Origin: Candidatus Woesearchaeota archaeon
GTDB lineage: Archaea; Nanobdellota; Nanobdellia; Woesearchaeales; GW2011-AR4
NCBI GenBank assembly: GCA_016185915.1
Contig: JACPMP010000091.1
Location: forward strand, 1-7,312
Direction of reading: 5' to 3'
Length of the DNA: 7,312 bases
Shown in pieces: positions 1-5,571 of this stretch. The position numbers and the translations under genes are program-made. The number at the start of each line of letters is the position of its first letter. The stretch's first letter is position 1. Below the pieces are notes generated by a model. That model was not told where the DNA came from, did not search any database, and saw only the letters and a list, made by a program, of their open reading frames with translations.

Positions 1-289
1 AATCAAAATTAATGCTGAACTTTTGTTTAATTTGTTTCAATGTGTCAATCACTATTTTGTGCTGCGTTTGCCGTGAAGTCAAAAAGAAAATAGTTAAGTT
101 ATTTTTCATTGCAAAAGATAGTGCAGGAGCTAAAACTGCAATTGTTTTTCCAATTCCAGTCGGGGCATGCATTATGATATGCTTTTTATCCTTAATAGAA
201 TTATGAACATCAGAAATCATATCGCTTTGTATTTCTCTGACTTTAGAATAAGGAAAATAGATTTCTTTTTGTAGTTCCTCACTGAGCAT
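1..289 (-). CDS. XPD/Rad3-like superfamily 2 DNA helicase, N-terminal part (runs off left edge)
   Basis: The first 96 residues of an ATP-dependent helicase are visible; the gene continues beyond position 1. Reading the minus strand from ATG at 289 gives an N-terminal FPY...REIQ segment (residues 12-21), as found just before motif I in XPD/Rad3/DinG helicases. It is followed by a Walker A motif HAPTGIGKT (41-49) and a motif Ia-like FFLTSRQTQH (68-77). This order and wording match archaeal XPD-type helicases, which unwind DNA 5' to 3' and usually carry a 4Fe-4S cluster. The iron-sulfur Cys residues would lie off the window, so XPD cannot be separated from other Rad3-like helicases. No Shine-Dalgarno sequence precedes the ATG, but a TATA box sits about 26 nt upstream, which suggests leaderless transcription. 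The gene is divergent from the 606 gene and probably unrelated to the redox island. Confidence 0.88.
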   Translation of the reverse strand, partial: MLSEELQKEIYFPYSKVREIQSDMISDVHNSIKDKKHIIMHAPTGIGKTIAVLAPALSFAMKNNLTIFFLTSRQTQHKIVIDTLKQIKQKFSINFD

Positions 290-310
290 ATTCTCATAGG
301 ATTGAGTTAT

Positions 311-319
311 TATTTATAA
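311..319 (-). promoter_or_regulatory. Probable TATA box of the helicase gene (leaderless)
   Basis: Minus strand reads TTATAAATA, centred about 26 nt before the ATG at 289. With the usual archaeal TATA-to-start distance, transcription would begin at or beside the start codon, which agrees with the absence of a ribosome-binding site. Confidence 0.5.
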
Positions 320-439
320 TTGTTTTTTATTTTTTGATTTTAAATTGTTTAAAATATTATTCTATTGAAATGCCTCACTGTGAAAGGCAATAAGTAAGTA
401 AAATATTTAATTTATAAAAAATCATAAAAAATTCAATCC

Positions 440-452
440 GTCCCTTCGGGAC
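440..452. repeat. Perfect short hairpin in a GC-rich intergenic block
   Basis: GTCCC and GGGAC form a perfect 5-bp stem around TTC. It stands out in an AT-rich setting and is followed by a CTCG/CGCTC-rich stretch to about 502. It does not sit at the end of either neighbouring gene, so it is not an obvious terminator. It may be part of a dispersed palindromic element. Confidence 0.5.
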
Positions 453-550
453 AAATTTTACAGCTCGGCTTCGCTTCTCTGTCATATCGCTCAGCCTCGC
501 CAATACATTTTTACATTTCACCACTCTCAAAAACTCAACAAAAAGGAAAA

Positions 551-559
551 ATTTAAATA
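551..559 (+). promoter_or_regulatory. Probable TATA box of the 606-2044 gene pair
   Basis: ATTTAAATA, preceded by a purine-rich BRE-like stretch (GGAAAA). It lies about 50 nt before the ATG at 606, giving an inferred transcript start near 580 and a leader of about 25 nt that contains the ribosome-binding site AAGGTGA at 591-597. Confidence 0.5.
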
Positions 560-605
560 AAGAAAGTGAAAGAATTTAGGATAAATTAAAAAGGTGAGAT
601 GAAGA

Positions 606-1652
606 ATGGGTATCGTACATATTTTGAAGGAAATGTTTGGAGGTATTTTTGGAATCTGGGGAGAGAAATATGAAAGAATTTTTAGTTTCAGTCCAACAAT
701 CCTAGCTTTTGAAGAAGTTAGAGAAGAGAGAAGAACATTTAGATATCTTGGTAAAGAAGAAGAAGAGATTGAGCAGATACAAGAGGATGTCAAGGAGCAT
801 AGAGTCACTGCCGCCTTAAGACTATTCCATACATGGATTAATCACATGAGAAAAGCTTTTGAAAACGCCATTAGAACCGGCTTTAGCCAGATTTTCCAAG
901 AGTTTCATATTTTGAAGATAACAAGACATTACGGGGAAGCAATTCAAAAAATAATAAATCATTGCAAAACTAACGGTCCTGATTTTATAAGAAGGGTTGG
1001 GGTCTTACTATTAAAATATCTACCAAAACATATTCAAGATATTAATGAAAGTGAAAGACTTCATGGTGAAGATACAAGAACTTTAATGGCGATTATGAAT
1101 AAAGCTAAAGAAAGAGGTGGAAAAAGTGCGGCAAAAGCTATTATAGCATTAAGAAGAGCCTTTAAAGGTAGTATATCAAAATTAGCACGAATTGCAATGA
1201 AGAGAGAGATAAAAATTGAATTAAGAAACGAAAAAAATTTGGAGCATTTAGCTAAAAGGTTAGAGGCAGTGAGTAATAAATTAGATTCTAAACAAAAAGG
1301 TGATCACGAATCTGCTCTTAAAGAACTCGAACAAATATTGGCTGAAGGGGAACATGATATGAGTGAAATGTTTAGAGATGCTCACCTCATTATGAAAAGG
1401 GACTTATTAATGATTATGGTTTTGCTGCAAGATGATGATATAATTGAACAATTCGGTAAGGAAAATGTCCAAAGACAGTTCTTACCAGAAAGTCCCATAA
1501 GCGAGGGTATACTTAGCTTAAATAAATTAAAAGAAAAATTGTTTGAGAAAGCCCATACAATGGCTAATGGTTTGGGTGTTGTTGTTAAGAATTTAGAAGC
1601 AATAAAAAGAGCATTCGAAGTTGACTTACAAGAGATAAGGGCAGCAGCTTAA
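606..1652 (+). CDS. Unrecognised 348-residue, largely helical protein
   Basis: I do not recognise this family. The ATG at 606 has a good ribosome-binding site (AAGGTGA, 591-597). The protein is highly charged and predicted mostly alpha-helical. It has an amphipathic or hydrophobic N-terminus (residues 1-20, with FGGIFGIW), an acidic-basic stretch (36-65) with coiled-coil character, a basic helical middle (165-205, many Lys/Arg), another coiled-coil-like stretch (205-250), and a short hydrophobic helix at about 266-274 too brief to be a clear membrane span. There is a single Cys (120) and no signal peptide or known catalytic motif. The membrane-protein gene at 1691 starts 38 nt downstream and is probably co-transcribed. 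A peripheral membrane or scaffold role with that partner is only inference. Confidence 0.8.
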   Translation: MGIVHILKEMFGGIFGIWGEKYERIFSFSPTILAFEEVREERRTFRYLGKEEEEIEQIQEDVKEHRVTAALRLFHTWINHMRKAFENAIRTGFSQIFQEFHILKITRHYGEAIQKIINHCKTNGPDFIRRVGVLLLKYLPKHIQDINESERLHGEDTRTLMAIMNKAKERGGKSAAKAIIALRRAFKGSISKLARIAMKREIKIELRNEKNLEHLAKRLEAVSNKLDSKQKGDHESALKELEQILAEGEHDMSEMFRDAHLIMKRDLLMIMVLLQDDDIIEQFGKENVQRQFLPESPISEGILSLNKLKEKLFEKAHTMANGLGVVVKNLEAIKRAFEVDLQEIRAAA

Positions 1653-1690
1653 TCTTAGCATTTTATCTTTCAAAAAAAGAGGTCATTACC

Positions 1691-2044
1691 ATGATGCAAG
1701 TCAGAGATTGGATTTCTGGATTAGTCGGAATAATTATTGGCTTGCTTGGTTTGCTGCCGATGATTGGTTATGGAGCATTTCTGAAAGATTTGTCACCCAA
1801 CATTTTGAGATGGGTTGTTGTTGTTGCTGGAGCATACCTGCTTATTAATTCCTTTATAGAAATAACCAATAGCAACATTATAGGTTGGTGGTCTTTTGGA
1901 ATTGCGGTAATTGCTGCGATATTGGGCTTGCTTCCCACATTGCCTTGGTTTAAATTCGAGCTATTCAGCAACACTGTTTATAATGTGGTATTAATTGTAG
2001 AAGGAGTTTTCTTGATGATAGCAACTTTTGCAATGGAGCTTTAA
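1691..2044 (+). CDS. Small four-helix membrane protein
   Basis: This 117-residue protein has about four hydrophobic segments: residues 8-26, 40-56, 64-83 and 96-115. The two halves look alike: each opens with a glycine-rich helix ending in a GLLP motif (GLLGLLPMIG near 17-26, ILGLLPTLPW near 77-86) followed by a Val-rich helix. This suggests an internal duplication of a two-helix hairpin. The start is ATG at 1691 or 1694 (double Met); GAGGT at 1679-1683 fits either. It has no Cys, no transport signature and no catalytic residues that I can recognise. It follows the 606 gene by 38 nt on the same strand, so the two probably form one transcript. Function unknown. Confidence 0.8.
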   Translation: MMQVRDWISGLVGIIIGLLGLLPMIGYGAFLKDLSPNILRWVVVVAGAYLLINSFIEITNSNIIGWWSFGIAVIAAILGLLPTLPWFKFELFSNTVYNVVLIVEGVFLMIATFAMEL

Positions 2045-2097
2045 GGTTTATTGCTTATTTTTAATGCTTTCAATAATAGGATAATAAAAAAGAAATT

Positions 2098-2104
2098 AAA
2101 AAAA
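2098..2104 (-). terminator. Oligo-T terminator of the microprotein pair
   Basis: Just after the stop codon at 2110 the minus strand carries a run of seven T, then a second run of six (2091-2086). Archaeal polymerase commonly terminates at such T-runs without a hairpin. The convergent plus-strand gene ends at 2044. Confidence 0.4.
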
Positions 2105-2109
2105 TAAAT

Positions 2110-2244
2110 TTATTTTGCGCAGTACGGATTCCATATATTGACATATTTAATCCACACATAAGCCAAAACCAAACCAAGAATTAGTGCAAATAAAAACATC
2201 ATAGCTGGATGAGTTACAATTCCTTTTTTATTGAATATTTTCAT
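2110..2244 (-). CDS. 44-residue single-pass membrane microprotein (paralogue 2)
   Basis: The minus-strand ATG at 2244 opens a 44-codon frame. The N-terminus MKIFNKKGIVTHPAMMF leads into a single hydrophobic helix (about residues 15-34, LILGLVLAYVW), and the tail ends WNPYCAK with one Cys at 42. It is preceded by the ribosome-binding site GGTGAT, identical in sequence and spacing to that of the upstream gene at 2400. The two proteins align along their whole length with one gap: MKIF, then HPxM, LIxG-VL, W and P(F/Y)xC are shared. That covariation, plus the duplicated leader, supports real coding despite the small size. The Lys-rich N-terminus suggests an inside N-terminus and an exposed Cys-bearing tail. 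Function unknown. The gap to the upstream paralogue is 18 nt, so the two are almost certainly co-transcribed. Confidence 0.75.
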   Translation of the reverse strand: MKIFNKKGIVTHPAMMFLFALILGLVLAYVWIKYVNIWNPYCAK

Positions 2245-2262
2245 ATTATCACCTTTTTTATT

Positions 2263-2400
2263 TTATTTGCAAAATGGAAATGGAACTGAGATAATTTGCT
2301 GTGCCCATAATACTGTTAAGACAATGCCAATAATTAGTCCAACAATAAACAGCATACCTGGATGTGCAATATAGCCATTTTTTAAATCAAAAATCTTCAT
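2263..2400 (-). CDS. 45-residue single-pass membrane microprotein (paralogue 1)
   Basis: The minus-strand ATG at 2400 opens a 45-codon frame. It begins MKIFDLKNGYIAHPGMLF, continues into one hydrophobic helix (about residues 16-35, including GLIIGIVLTVLW), and ends VPFPFCK with a single Cys at 44. The ribosome-binding site GGTGAT lies at 2404-2409, and a TATA box at 2443-2454 gives a leader of about 22 nt. It is the closer to the promoter of two tandem paralogues. Both keep the HPxM motif just before the helix, a Trp at its end, and a Cys near the C-terminus after an aromatic/Pro patch. I do not recognise a named family. A small subunit or accessory of a membrane complex is one possibility. 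It is not obviously tied to the downstream convergent gene pair. Confidence 0.75.
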   Translation of the reverse strand: MKIFDLKNGYIAHPGMLFIVGLIIGIVLTVLWAQQIISVPFPFCK

Positions 2401-2442
2401 ATTATCACCTTTTTTATCTTGTGGCTAACTTCTGGAAAAAGC

Positions 2443-2454
2443 ATATATTTAAAC
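2443..2454 (-). promoter_or_regulatory. TATA box of the microprotein pair
   Basis: Minus strand reads GTTTAAATATAT, about 48 nt before the ATG at 2400. The inferred transcript start near 2422 leaves a leader of about 22 nt that holds the GGTGAT site. The position lies just beyond the stop codon (2516) of the winged-helix gene, so the pair can be transcribed independently. Confidence 0.5.
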
Positions 2455-2515
2455 ATTTCTATTTTTGTTTTGCCAAATGTATGCTGAGAACGTTTTGGGT
2501 GACAAAAAAGAAATC

Positions 2516-2785
2516 TCACAATATCGTCCTTATCCCGTCAATCTTGTCAGCTACTTCTTGCCCTGTTTTTGTCAATGTAAGAAGCTTTAACCTGCCTTGC
2601 TTTTCAAAATTGACTAATCCGGCTTTCTGCATTTCCTGCAGTATCTTTACAACATGAGAATAAGTGCAATCTACTGTTTTTGCAATTGAAGAAGCATAAA
2701 TCTCGCCTTTTGCATTCTTTAATTCAACAAGCATCATGGCTGGCTTCTCTCTAAAAAATACATTAAATATTTCTTTATTTGACAT
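2516..2785 (-). CDS. Winged-helix DNA-binding protein (MarR-like small archaeal regulator)
   Basis: This 89-residue protein has a helix-turn-helix (about residues 30-57, ASSIAKTVDCTYSHVVKIL), followed by the helix EMQKAGLV and a beta wing (VNFEKQGRLKLLTLT, about 58-72), then a C-terminal helix. This is the classic layout of small archaeal MarR/PadR-like transcription regulators. I choose ATG at 2785. A frame-open start at 2860 exists, but the extension would contain the best TATA box (2838-2846) and reads as AT-rich non-coding sequence. A weak G-rich site (GGGGG, 2793-2797) precedes 2785. There is one Cys (40), within the recognition region, which could in principle sense redox or metal; that is speculation. 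It lies between the redox island and the microprotein pair and might regulate either. Confidence 0.82.
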   Translation of the reverse strand: MSNKEIFNVFFREKPAMMLVELKNAKGEIYASSIAKTVDCTYSHVVKILQEMQKAGLVNFEKQGRLKLLTLTKTGQEVADKIDGIRTIL

Positions 2786-2837
2786 CAACAAACCCCCAAA
2801 TATGTTTTTCAGAATATATTTTACATTATCCAAGTAG

Positions 2838-2846
2838 TATTTAAAG
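2838..2846 (-). promoter_or_regulatory. Probable TATA box of the winged-helix gene
   Basis: Minus strand reads CTTTAAATA, placing a transcript start near 2816 and a leader of about 30 nt to the ATG at 2785. A second AT-rich candidate (AAAATATATT near 2812-2822) would give an almost leaderless transcript. Confidence 0.4.
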
Positions 2847-2857
2847 ATTTCGATTTT

Positions 2858-2885
2858 CAAAAATTTTTACGAAGTAAAATTTTTG
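2858..2885. repeat. Near-perfect inverted repeat, possible terminator of the redox island
   Basis: CAAAAATTTTTAC at 2858-2870 and GTAAAATTTTTG at 2874-2885 pair with a single bulged base around a GAA loop. It lies directly after the stop codon at 2892 of the last gene of the long minus-strand cluster and before the winged-helix gene's promoter. In minus-strand RNA it makes an A/U-rich hairpin with T-runs, which would suit transcript ending. An operator for the winged-helix protein is the alternative. Confidence 0.5.
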
Positions 2886-2891
2886 CAGATG

Positions 2892-3455
2892 TTATTTCTG
2901 CAGACTATACCTTGCTGCTAAATTAGTCACAGAACCCACTTGCTTCTGTATTTCTGATTCATTTTCATTGCCATAAGAAATCAAATATTTGTCCAAATCT
3001 TTGATAACTCGATTATCAAATTCATTATTCAGCTGACCATTGACATAAAATTTCAGTTTCTTCTCATTTTCATTGCAGTAACTTTGGCTTTCAACAACTA
3101 TGCAGTTATTGCTGAAATCAATTTCCACAGATTTAAGCAAATGTCCTACTGTTAATCCAGTTGCATGGATGTGAATTGCATCACTAATTCCCCCTTCAAA
3201 GTGTATAAAGCTGGTTGTAAGCTGATATTTTCTTTGTGAAAAATCAATTGCTTGTCCATTAATATAAACCTTAACATCTGCATGCAAATGAGTTGAGCCT
3301 AATGGCCCTATCCCACTCAATAATTGCAGTTGGGTGTTATGTTTTTGCAATATATTCAATTGATTTATTAAGGCGTCTTTTGAAAGCCACTGCCAAAGAA
3401 ACAACATCGCTAAAATTAAGATTAGGACATAAAAAACTATATTCTTTCTTGTCAT
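2892..3455 (-). CDS. Membrane-anchored exported His/Cys domain protein
   Basis: This 187-residue protein has one N-terminal membrane helix (about 5-24), a short coiled linker (25-50) and an exported domain. Near 55-61 is THLHADV, then VYINGQAIDFSQRKYQ (63-78), IHF (84-86), AIHIHATGLTVGHLLKS (93-109), Cys118 and Cys127, KFYVNGQ (135-141) and a D-LISYG ending near 162. I associate this HLHAD-VYINGQ-IHIHA-GxTxG pattern with uncharacterised archaeal surface proteins of DPANN and Thaumarchaeota; that is from memory. The five His in HxH and xHx positions suggest a metal site, and the Cys pair a disulfide. It is the last gene of the cluster, 6 nt after the CxxxC membrane protein, with no clear ribosome-binding site, so it is probably translated by coupling. 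Metal delivery or redox partner is inference. Confidence 0.8.
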   Translation of the reverse strand: MTRKNIVFYVLILILAMLFLWQWLSKDALINQLNILQKHNTQLQLLSGIGPLGSTHLHADVKVYINGQAIDFSQRKYQLTTSFIHFEGGISDAIHIHATGLTVGHLLKSVEIDFSNNCIVVESQSYCNENEKKLKFYVNGQLNNEFDNRVIKDLDKYLISYGNENESEIQKQVGSVTNLAARYSLQK

Positions 3456-3461
3456 TTTTCT

Positions 3462-3869
3462 TTATTTTTTCTTAACTTTATCATAAGCATACCATCCGAT
3501 GCTTGAGGCAGCTAAAACTCCTCCAGTAATCCAGAATGCATAATTAAACTGTTGCACTTGCTGAAATGGAGTGCCTGCAATTATTAAGCCAGAATTGAAT
3601 AAAATCATTTTATCAGAGAAATGAATATTTTTTTTGTATCTCAAAAATATTGTTAAAATTAACAAAAAAACCGCAGCTGTCCAAAATGGAATGGCAACTT
3701 TTGTAAGGAAAAGGAGAGGCATTCCGGCTGCTGCAAAGCCAAGAAATGTCAAAAAGGCAATTAAAGCTAAGCAGGTATTATGGCAAACTTGATAGCCGCC
3801 TAAAAAGCTGAGCACTCCTGAAATACTTCCAGATGCGCCGAATATTTTTTCTTTTATACTTGCCATCAT
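3462..3869 (-). CDS. Four-helix membrane protein with CxxxC motif
   Basis: This 135-residue protein has about four membrane segments: residues 12-27, 33-53, 60-77 and 108-127, with a less hydrophobic stretch LFNSGLIIAGTPF at 90-102. Next to the first helix sits YQVCHNTCLALIAFL, with Cys29 and Cys33, a membrane-surface Cys pair. The layout resembles small MerT/MerC-type metal or thiol-linked membrane proteins in size and Cys placement, but I cannot assign it to them. The start is ATG at 3869 or 3866; neither has a good ribosome-binding site. The downstream gene begins 6 nt after its stop. Sitting between a triple thioredoxin-like protein and a His/Cys exported protein, it could carry electrons or a metal ion across the membrane. 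That role is inferred from context only. Confidence 0.78.
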   Translation of the reverse strand: MMASIKEKIFGASGSISGVLSFLGGYQVCHNTCLALIAFLTFLGFAAAGMPLLFLTKVAIPFWTAAVFLLILTIFLRYKKNIHFSDKMILFNSGLIIAGTPFQQVQQFNYAFWITGGVLAASSIGWYAYDKVKKK

Positions 3870-3902
3870 TTAACTTTTTATTTTTATTATTTGTTTTTGA
3901 CG

Positions 3903-5078
3903 CTATTGCTCTTCACTTTGCTGCTGGAACTGTTGTTGAGGCTGAATAACCTGATTTGTTGCTAAATCTTTATAGGTTCCTACAGTTGATAACCTTCTAA
4001 AAACATATGACCCATCTTTCTCAAAAGAAAAGAACTGCTTTAGAACTTGGCTTGAAGGATAAACACTAATTTCATCTGATAAAAATATTGTAGGAACTTG
4101 TGTGATGTTATATTTAGCAATTAGCTCTTTTCCTTTAGAGTCACTTATATCAAAGGTTTCTTCTTTATCAAGCTTTACGGCAAAGCTTTGCGGGTTTGTG
4201 AGTATTTCCTTATGCTGGCTTATATTATAGCATTCTGTACAGCTTTTGTCTGTTAAGTAGATTATATTCACAATACCTCTTAGTTTTCCAGTAGTTAAGT
4301 TGATAAATGGGGGATTAACCAACCTTAAAACATAAGAGCCATCAATTTCCTTGCTTCCTATATTAGGCCATGCTTGTTGTATTATATCATAAGCAGCAGC
4401 TTCTTTTGATAAAATGATTGTTGGTGCAAAATTGATACTATACTTTTTTATCAATTCTTTTCCTTCATCACTTGATGGAGCGATAATTTTTTCCTCAGAA
4501 ATCTTAACTCCTGCCCCTTTAATCTGATTTATTAATACAGTTAAATCGCTGCATTTTTCACATGCTGTGTCTTTTAGATTATACAAAGTAACCCTTCCTT
4601 CTATTTTTCCAGTTACTGCATTGACATAAGGAGGCAAAGGCCTTGTCAGCAATAAAGCATTTTCTTTCTTTTCCAAACCTTGAATATTAACCTTGTCAAT
4701 TTCTCCTGTAATAACAACTGTTGGGATTTTCTCTATATTGTATTTTTTTATTAATTCTCTTCCTTCCTTTGAATCAAACTCAAATATCGTTTCTTTTGCG
4801 ACATTCACATTTGCAGTTTTAACATAACTTACAATAGTTGAGATGTCAAAACAATCGCTGCATTTAGAATTCTTAATAATGGCAAGCTCAATTTTTGCAG
4901 GTTTCAGCTTTTCCTTTAGTGCTTCTGTACTTTTTGTTAAACCTTTATTTAAGTTAAATGTCAACACAATATTGATTACTACAATAATTCCAAGCAGAAT
5001 GACTAAACCAATAAAAACATTCTCAATATTTAATATTTTAGAGATAACTTTTTTAGCCCCTTTTTTTTCCGGATCCAT
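3903..5078 (-). CDS. Membrane-anchored protein with three tandem thioredoxin-like repeats
   Basis: This 391-residue protein has one N-terminal membrane helix (about 20-41) and three exported repeats of about 105 residues. Each has a CxxC pair: CSDC (73-76), CEKC (173-176) and CTEC (280-283). About 45 residues later each has a GxELIxKYxI...PT segment carrying the probable cis-Pro (Pro119, Pro219, Pro329). These are the two hallmarks of thioredoxin folds, although there is no WCGPC and the Cys pairs sit after NSK/DTA/DKS. The linkers also repeat (PPYVNAVTGK and PPFINLTTGK). The tail is Gln-rich (380-391). ATG at 5078 is coupled to the upstream gene: its ribosome-binding site TGAGGT (5084-5089) overlaps that gene's stop. 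A multi-site thiol exchange or electron relay outside the membrane is likely; direction unknown. Confidence 0.85.
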   Translation of the reverse strand: MDPEKKGAKKVISKILNIENVFIGLVILLGIIVVINIVLTFNLNKGLTKSTEALKEKLKPAKIELAIIKNSKCSDCFDISTIVSYVKTANVNVAKETIFEFDSKEGRELIKKYNIEKIPTVVITGEIDKVNIQGLEKKENALLLTRPLPPYVNAVTGKIEGRVTLYNLKDTACEKCSDLTVLINQIKGAGVKISEEKIIAPSSDEGKELIKKYSINFAPTIILSKEAAAYDIIQQAWPNIGSKEIDGSYVLRLVNPPFINLTTGKLRGIVNIIYLTDKSCTECYNISQHKEILTNPQSFAVKLDKEETFDISDSKGKELIAKYNITQVPTIFLSDEISVYPSSQVLKQFFSFEKDGSYVFRRLSTVGTYKDLATNQVIQPQQQFQQQSEEQ

Positions 5079-5086
5079 TTAGAACC

Positions 5087-5568
5087 TCATATCTTACATC
5101 CCGTTAATGCTGCCAGTTTTTCAAATGATTGCACATTCTCATGCCATGCTCCATTGATAACCCATGTTGGCGTTTTCTTTATGCCCGCCAAATCATTGAA
5201 TTCGTGGTAATTTATGTACTTGAAAGACTTTCCAAACATTGCTTTTTGCCCTTGCGTATATTTGCACCAACCCATTGCTCCATACATAACAGCACCCTTT
5301 TCAGTTAGGCATTTTGCAAATTGGTCATAGCAAATTGGTCATATTGGCCAGATTTATTTATTGAATATACAGAATATGCAGCAGTTGCCAATATGATAAT
5401 TCCAATCACAGCTGCAATAATGTAATATTTTGATTTAATTCCTTTGCTTTGTCCTTGTACTTGATTTTGCTGCTCGAGTCTTTGCTCATATTCTTTTTGA
5501 GCTTCTTGGCTTTCTTGCCTTAGCTTCCCTAATCTAAGCTTGCGCTTCTCCCTTTTTGTAAGCTCCAT
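5087..5568 (-). pseudogene. Membrane-anchored thioredoxin-like protein, frameshifted by a 14-bp tandem duplication
   Basis: Two frames belong together. The first starts with MELTKREKRK at 5568, has a charged coiled N-terminus, a membrane helix (about residues 49-69) and reads to ...YDQFA. It then enters a duplicated 14-bp unit (5316-5343) and stops at 5305. Deleting one copy restores a continuous 155-residue protein: ...YDQFAKCLTEKGAVMYGA and on to ...LTGCKI. The repaired domain resembles the thioredoxin domain of DsbA/VKOR-linked proteins (MYGA-WC...KxMFG-SFKYINY...PTW.I.G), with cis-Pro at 129. The active site reads WCKYT, so the usual second Cys is absent. A start at 5631 is open but would encode a repeat-derived tail. 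The gene may be inactive, phase-variable, or an assembly error. A fragment beginning MYGAMGWC (5287) might be expressed alone, but it would lack the membrane anchor. Confidence 0.85.
5316..5343. repeat. Exact 14-bp tandem direct repeat
   Basis: GCAAATTGGTCATA occurs twice with no gap (5316-5329 and 5330-5343) inside the thioredoxin-like gene. Because 14 is not a multiple of three it shifts the reading frame; one copy leaves the gene intact. Confidence 0.95.
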
Positions 5569-5571
5569 TTT

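Larger units (their letters stand above)
290..605. other. Divergent intergenic region without a gene
   Basis: About 315 bp between the divergently transcribed helicase and the 606 gene. It is very AT-rich at both ends, where the two promoters lie. In the middle (about 436-505) it contains a GC-richer block with hairpins: GTCCC-TTC-GGGAC at 440-452, then a CTCG/CGCTC-rich stretch to about 502. A smaller stem, TGCCT...AGGCA, lies at 371-389. I found no ORF or tRNA-like fold. Confidence 0.7.

Noticed and set aside
12..206. Open plus-strand frame of 64 codons
   Set aside because: It is antisense to the helicase N-terminus, whose FPY and Walker A motifs are unambiguous on the minus strand.
527..808. 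Open minus-strand frame of 93 codons
   Set aside because: It overlaps the promoter, ribosome-binding site and N-terminus of the 606 gene; Ser/Leu/Ile-rich composition is typical of an antisense frame.
2364..2657. Open plus-strand frame of 97 codons
   Set aside because: It covers the antisense of the winged-helix gene, the promoter gap and the start of a microprotein gene; it has no ribosome-binding site and no protein-like pattern.
2786..2860. Longer N-terminus for the winged-helix protein (start at 2860)
   Set aside because: The extension would swallow the TATA box and AT-rich leader; the start at 2785 gives a compact, family-sized protein.
4843..5082. Open plus-strand frame of 79 codons
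   Set aside because: It is the antisense of the membrane anchor and first repeat of the triple thioredoxin-like gene.
5316..5343. Tandem repeat as a CRISPR or microsatellite array
   Set aside because: There are only two adjoining 14-bp copies with no spacers; it is a single duplication inside a coding region.
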